15,425 bases of DNA from positions 1 to 15,425 of the forward strand of contig JBJMQW010000130.1 of NCBI GenBank assembly GCA_045802495.1, written 5' to 3'. The translations under genes and the position numbers were made by a program. Positions 12,551-15,425 of this stretch are shown in pieces. Position 1 is the stretch's first letter, and each line of letters opens with the position of its first letter. The notes under the pieces are model-generated. The model had not been told where the DNA came from. It did not search any database and was given only the letters and a program-made list of their open reading frames with translations. The stretch comes from AP-15 sp045802495. Its GTDB lineage: Bacteria; Pseudomonadota; Alphaproteobacteria; ATCC43930; CGMCC-115725.

Positions 12551-14395
12551 TCAGGTCCGGATTGGAATTTCGACGATCGGCCTCAGCGGTTCCAGGATCG
12601 TCGGGTAACGTTGGAGAATTTTGTCGTACAGATTCCGCGTCTTCTGCGATGAAATCGTGATCACGAGCGCGTATGGGATCTTGTCAGCGCTGACCGCATT
12701 GCGACCGCCGATCCGCGCGTTGTAGTGGACGTCGAAGACCGGATTGCTCAGACCAGCCCCTCGCATGGTGCGGCTCTTGTGCAGGGTAGTTTCCCACTTA
12801 TGAGCATCCGCTCGTAGGTCAGTTTCTTCAATCGACACGTCTTTCGCTTGGAAAAATGCACTAGAATCGGCGTGCGGCTGATTCGGATCCTTGCGCCTCT
12901 TGTCATGCGGGCGGAAACGCACCTCCAGGCCGCTACGCGTATAGTTCAGCGGATCCTGCGGGTCTGTTGGTGTCGCGAAGCAGAAAGTGGCGGTGATCTC
13001 GACCATTCCGGACATCGGCTCACTCGGGATCGGGATTTGCATCCGCACCCAGCTCGCCGGGCGGAGTTCTCCCTGATAGACAACGTGGGCCGCATTCTGA
13101 TCGGTAAGCACAATAGTGTCGACATCTGATGGAATCCGGCCCCAACCAACCTCGGTTTTGTCGTGTCCGCCATCGTCGCAGCTGTGCAGCAACAGTGCCT
13201 TGATGGCAAGCGGTGTCAGAAGCTTCCCAAAATGGGCTTTCAATCCAATGGCCGTGCGCAATGCAGTTGGCGCCGCGAAGCTTGTCCCCGTGATCGGCAT
13301 AGCAGCCCCGGGATTTGCGGCGTTCAAGACCCAATACGGTTCGCGGCTCGAGCCGCCGAAGGCGAGGCCGTCGGGCTTCATGATTCCGGGGCTCCGACCC
13401 GGACCGATCGAGCTGTAGAGCGCGTGCTTCCAGCCCAGGCCAACCCGGTCACACCCGCCGACGGAAAGGCCATTTACACAGTCCGCCGGGGTTTGAATCC
13501 GTGCGTTTCCTGATTTCCAATCCTGCTCGCCACTATTCCCGACAGCGATCGCCGGCAACGTCAATCCATCGGAGAACAACTGGTCCAGCACTGCTGTCCA
13601 GGCATGGACGTCGTTATCCTCAATTGGGAGGTCAGGGCCGAGGCTCAGGTTCACGAAGTCGTATTTGGGCCGCGATTCCAGCACGTCCTGAATTCGCTCG
13701 AGGACGGTATACAGCTCTTCCTGGTCGTCCTTCATTGTGCCGACGTCAAGAACCCGATAGTGGTCGACACTCGCGTAAGGGCGTTCTGCAGTGAGGCCGT
13801 CCTGAAGTGGTCCGAACAAAAGCGCCGAGGTCACGGCCGTCCCGTGATTCTGGTATTCCGCGACAGGGTCACCGATGTTCTTGGTCTTTTTCCGGGAGAC
13901 CCATGGGTCGAGCTTGTTATCCGCCTTGACCCCACCGTCAAATACGGCGACGCGGATGTCGCGGTCGATCGGCCCTTCTTTTGGCAGCCGACAGGCAAAC
14001 GGCGAGAAACCCGGCGTCGCCCGCGCGACCGGGCGAAATTGCCGAAGCCGCGGCATCTCGCGGGCAAGCCGCAGAAACGAATACTTAACCACCTCGCCCG
14101 CGACGTCGCGCGGAACACGGAGGGGCAGGAAGCAGAGCCCCTCGGCGAAGAACCGTCGTTTATCGAGATTCAGCTTGATTCCAAAGGTTTCAACGTAGGC
14201 TTCAAAGCCTTCCAGAATGAACGCATCCTCTCGGACTGGTTGCGCATGAAGTACGACCTCGAGCAACGGCTCCTTGTCCTTCGAGTGCAATGGCTTAAGC
14301 TTTTCATCCGGCGGCTGGGCGCGGAAGTCTTCAATCTTGATCAGATCATCCGCCCCGGCCGAGGTTCCGCTCAGGCGGTCGATCCTGCCAGCCAA
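12551..14395 (-). CDS. ietS: IetS-like subtilisin (S8) protease, catalytic part downstream of an in-frame stop
   Basis: The frame is open from just after a TAG at 14485-14483 to the TGA at 12551, about 640 codons; 14395 is a TTG start candidate giving 614 residues. Counting from the natural ATG at 14788, the S8 triad is complete: Asp284 (VFDGGV), His315 (NHGTAV) and Ser503 (TGTSFAAP), with oxyanion Asn418 (AVGNSGE). A large beta-rich C-terminal region follows (about residues 540-745). It lies directly downstream of an AAA ATPase, the arrangement of ietA-ietS, described from an Agrobacterium Ti plasmid and later reported as a phage-defence pair. If TAG is always read as stop, this part needs its own initiation, and the TTG has AGGA only one base away, which is poor. 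It could therefore be unexpressed. Confidence 0.75.
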   Translation of the reverse strand: MAGRIDRLSGTSAGADDLIKIEDFRAQPPDEKLKPLHSKDKEPLLEVVLHAQPVREDAFILEGFEAYVETFGIKLNLDKRRFFAEGLCFLPLRVPRDVAGEVVKYSFLRLAREMPRLRQFRPVARATPGFSPFACRLPKEGPIDRDIRVAVFDGGVKADNKLDPWVSRKKTKNIGDPVAEYQNHGTAVTSALLFGPLQDGLTAERPYASVDHYRVLDVGTMKDDQEELYTVLERIQDVLESRPKYDFVNLSLGPDLPIEDNDVHAWTAVLDQLFSDGLTLPAIAVGNSGEQDWKSGNARIQTPADCVNGLSVGGCDRVGLGWKHALYSSIGPGRSPGIMKPDGLAFGGSSREPYWVLNAANPGAAMPITGTSFAAPTALRTAIGLKAHFGKLLTPLAIKALLLHSCDDGGHDKTEVGWGRIPSDVDTIVLTDQNAAHVVYQGELRPASWVRMQIPIPSEPMSGMVEITATFCFATPTDPQDPLNYTRSGLEVRFRPHDKRRKDPNQPHADSSAFFQAKDVSIEETDLRADAHKWETTLHKSRTMRGAGLSNPVFDVHYNARIGGRNAVSADKIPYALVITISSQKTRNLYDKILQRYPTILEPLRPIVEIPIRT

Positions 14396-14482
14396 TTCCT
14401 GAAAATGCGAGCGTGTGCCCGCGACGAACAGCTCGGAGGTGACGGCCGATTCCGGGGCCTTCTTCCTTGTCCATTTGTCGGG

Positions 14483-14788
14483 CTATACCTCGCGAGCACG
14501 GCTGCCGACAGTTTCGAGCCCATAGGTTTTAAGCAATTCGCCTGGGTAATATGACTTTGCAAGATACGACGGGTGCAGCGTCAAGAGTGCCACTGCCTGG
14601 TCTTTCGGGCAGACCTCCGCCGGCAAATCCACCAGCTCTTTCACCGTGGCCTTCACCTTCGGCGTCAGACGTTCTCGGGCTTCGGCGAACGTATAAGGGT
14701 GCCTCTTCGGCGCGCCTCCTGTTGGCGCAGCAAGATCTGACGCCAGTCTTTCCCCGTATCCAATAAGAAAATTGCTGCGCTCGGCCAT
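14483..14788 (-). CDS. ietS: N-terminal part of ietS, cut off by an in-frame TAG
   Basis: The ATG at 14788 lies 4 bases after the ietA stop with GAGGAG in the last ietA codons, the expected coupled start of ietS. It encodes 101 residues (MAERSNFLIGYGERLASDL to VGSRAREV) and then meets TAG at 14485-14483. Past the stop, in the same frame, translation continues PDKWTRKKAPESAV and TSELFVAGTRSHFQEL into the protease body with no further stop. One reading frame of about 745 codons has therefore been split by a single codon. A TGG to TAG change would be the simplest cause. The fragment has no catalytic residues and probably belongs to the N-terminal accessory domain. An upstream GTG at 14821 lies inside ietA and is rejected as start. 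Confidence 0.7.
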   Translation of the reverse strand: MAERSNFLIGYGERLASDLAAPTGGAPKRHPYTFAEARERLTPKVKATVKELVDLPAEVCPKDQAVALLTLHPSYLAKSYYPGELLKTYGLETVGSRAREV

Positions 14789-14792
14789 TAAA

Positions 14793-15425
14793 TCACTCCT
14801 CGTTTTCCATCCCCGCAACACCCGGCTTGGTCTTCTTCCGGATCGTATCGCGGCTGACGCCTGTTAATTCATGCACTTGCCGTTGTGAGATCCCGGCCTC
14901 CGTCAGCCACATAGCAATCTGACCTCGCTCTCGACGGGGAAGAGGTTCGACACGGCTCTGAACGACACTCCTCAGCATCTCTTCTACTGAAATATCTTGT
15001 GTGACCGCAGCCCGGCGCGCGAGCATCACTTCACGCTCTATGTCACTGAACGAGAGTCCCCGAAGGGCAACGGCGAGCGCGTCATGCCACGCAGCCGAAG
15101 CTTTGCTCAATCCAAGGAACGTTTCGATAGCCCGGCGAACGGCCTCATCGGTCGGCATCGGGAAATCGACCCGCATCTCAAAGCGACGCCAGACCGCTGG
15201 ATCAAGAAGGTCGGAATGGTTTGTAGCGGCAATAAGCAAACCCGTCGGCGGCCAATCATCGATCTCCTGCAGAAGCACGGTGACGAGCCGTTTAAGTTCG
15301 CCCACATCGGTTGCGTCATCTCGTCGCTTAGCAATCGAGTCGAGCTCATCGAGCAGCAAAACGCCATCAACCCCCTTCGCGTAGTCGAGAACATGGCGAA
15401 GATTGGCTCCAGTGCGCCCGAGGAA
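14793..15425 (-). CDS. ietA: IetA-like AAA+ ATPase (5' end outside the window)
   Basis: The 210 C-terminal residues of an AAA+ ATPase are visible; the start and Walker A lie beyond the right edge. Walker B is VLLLDELDS (visible residues 22-30), sensor 1 is IAATNHSDLLDP, and the arginine-finger region is VWRRFEMRVDFP. The small helical lid (FSDIEREVMLARRAAV) follows. The end carries a helix-turn-helix (LTEAGISQRQVHELTGVSRDTIRKK, about 174-198), an unusual addition that suggests DNA contact. It is immediately upstream of the S8 protease with a 4-base gap, the IetAS arrangement, in which the ATPase is thought to sense or remodel a target and the protease to execute. The segment present is intact. 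Confidence 0.8.
   Translation of the reverse strand, partial: FLGRTGANLRHVLDYAKGVDGVLLLDELDSIAKRRDDATDVGELKRLVTVLLQEIDDWPPTGLLIAATNHSDLLDPAVWRRFEMRVDFPMPTDEAVRRAIETFLGLSKASAAWHDALAVALRGLSFSDIEREVMLARRAAVTQDISVEEMLRSVVQSRVEPLPRRERGQIAMWLTEAGISQRQVHELTGVSRDTIRKKTKPGVAGMENEE

Noticed and set aside
13604..14554. 316-codon open frame on the plus strand across ietS
   Set aside because: The opposite strand carries the S8 triad in order; this frame has no domain or ribosome site and arises from GC-rich codon bias.

Overview
The window looks like part of an alphaproteobacterial plasmid, probably from Rhizobiales/Rhodospirillales-type relatives. The reasons are GC-rich coding sequence, an RPA-family replication initiator (RepA), a VirC1-like ParA with ribbon-helix-helix partners, a MOBP-type relaxase, and an ietA/ietS pair of the kind first described on an Agrobacterium Ti plasmid. 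No rRNA, tRNA or CRISPR array was seen.

Positions 1-4661 hold the plasmid backbone on the + strand. In order these are: a truncated VirD4/TraG coupling-protein fragment joined to a short foreign tail, a relaxase overlapping it, a small ribbon-helix-helix (RHH) protein, a dense field of AACAGT/ACTGTT inverted repeats, ParA, a second RHH protein, a tiny coupled ORF, and RepA. Positions 4662-5737 carry no convincing gene. They hold the probable origin: six iterons at 21-22 bp spacing, two inverted iterons outside the array, TTAAC-rich A+T sequence and a DnaA box. A large imperfect hairpin, a 16-bp palindrome and a promoter with an overlapping operator follow.

Positions 5738-9000 are accessory or decaying. 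They contain a coiled-coil gene broken by (or using) a +1 shift at CCCC, two small exported proteins, a remnant of an IS5-like transposase, a small zinc-ribbon ORF, and a SRAP/YedK-type DNA-protein crosslink sensor. Positions 9109-11499 hold three genes I cannot name: a four-helix membrane protein of clearly lower GC, then a lipoprotein and a small helical protein that look like an operon.

A Xer-like tyrosine recombinase (11532-12494) has a dif-like site (two 11-bp arms, 9/11 matching, 6-bp centre) just upstream. Convergent to it on the - strand is an ATPase-subtilase pair of the IetAS anti-phage type. IetA runs off the right edge. The ietS reading frame is complete with an intact Asp/His/Ser triad, but an in-frame TAG stop at its 102nd codon separates the N-terminal region from the protease.

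Replication (RepA and iterons), partition (ParA, RHH proteins and repeats), probable multimer resolution (recombinase and dif-like site) and mobilisation (relaxase with a broken coupling protein) form a maintenance set. It suggests a plasmid that may be mobilised by a helper but is not self-transmissible from what is visible here. The accessory cargo is weighted towards defence and stress.
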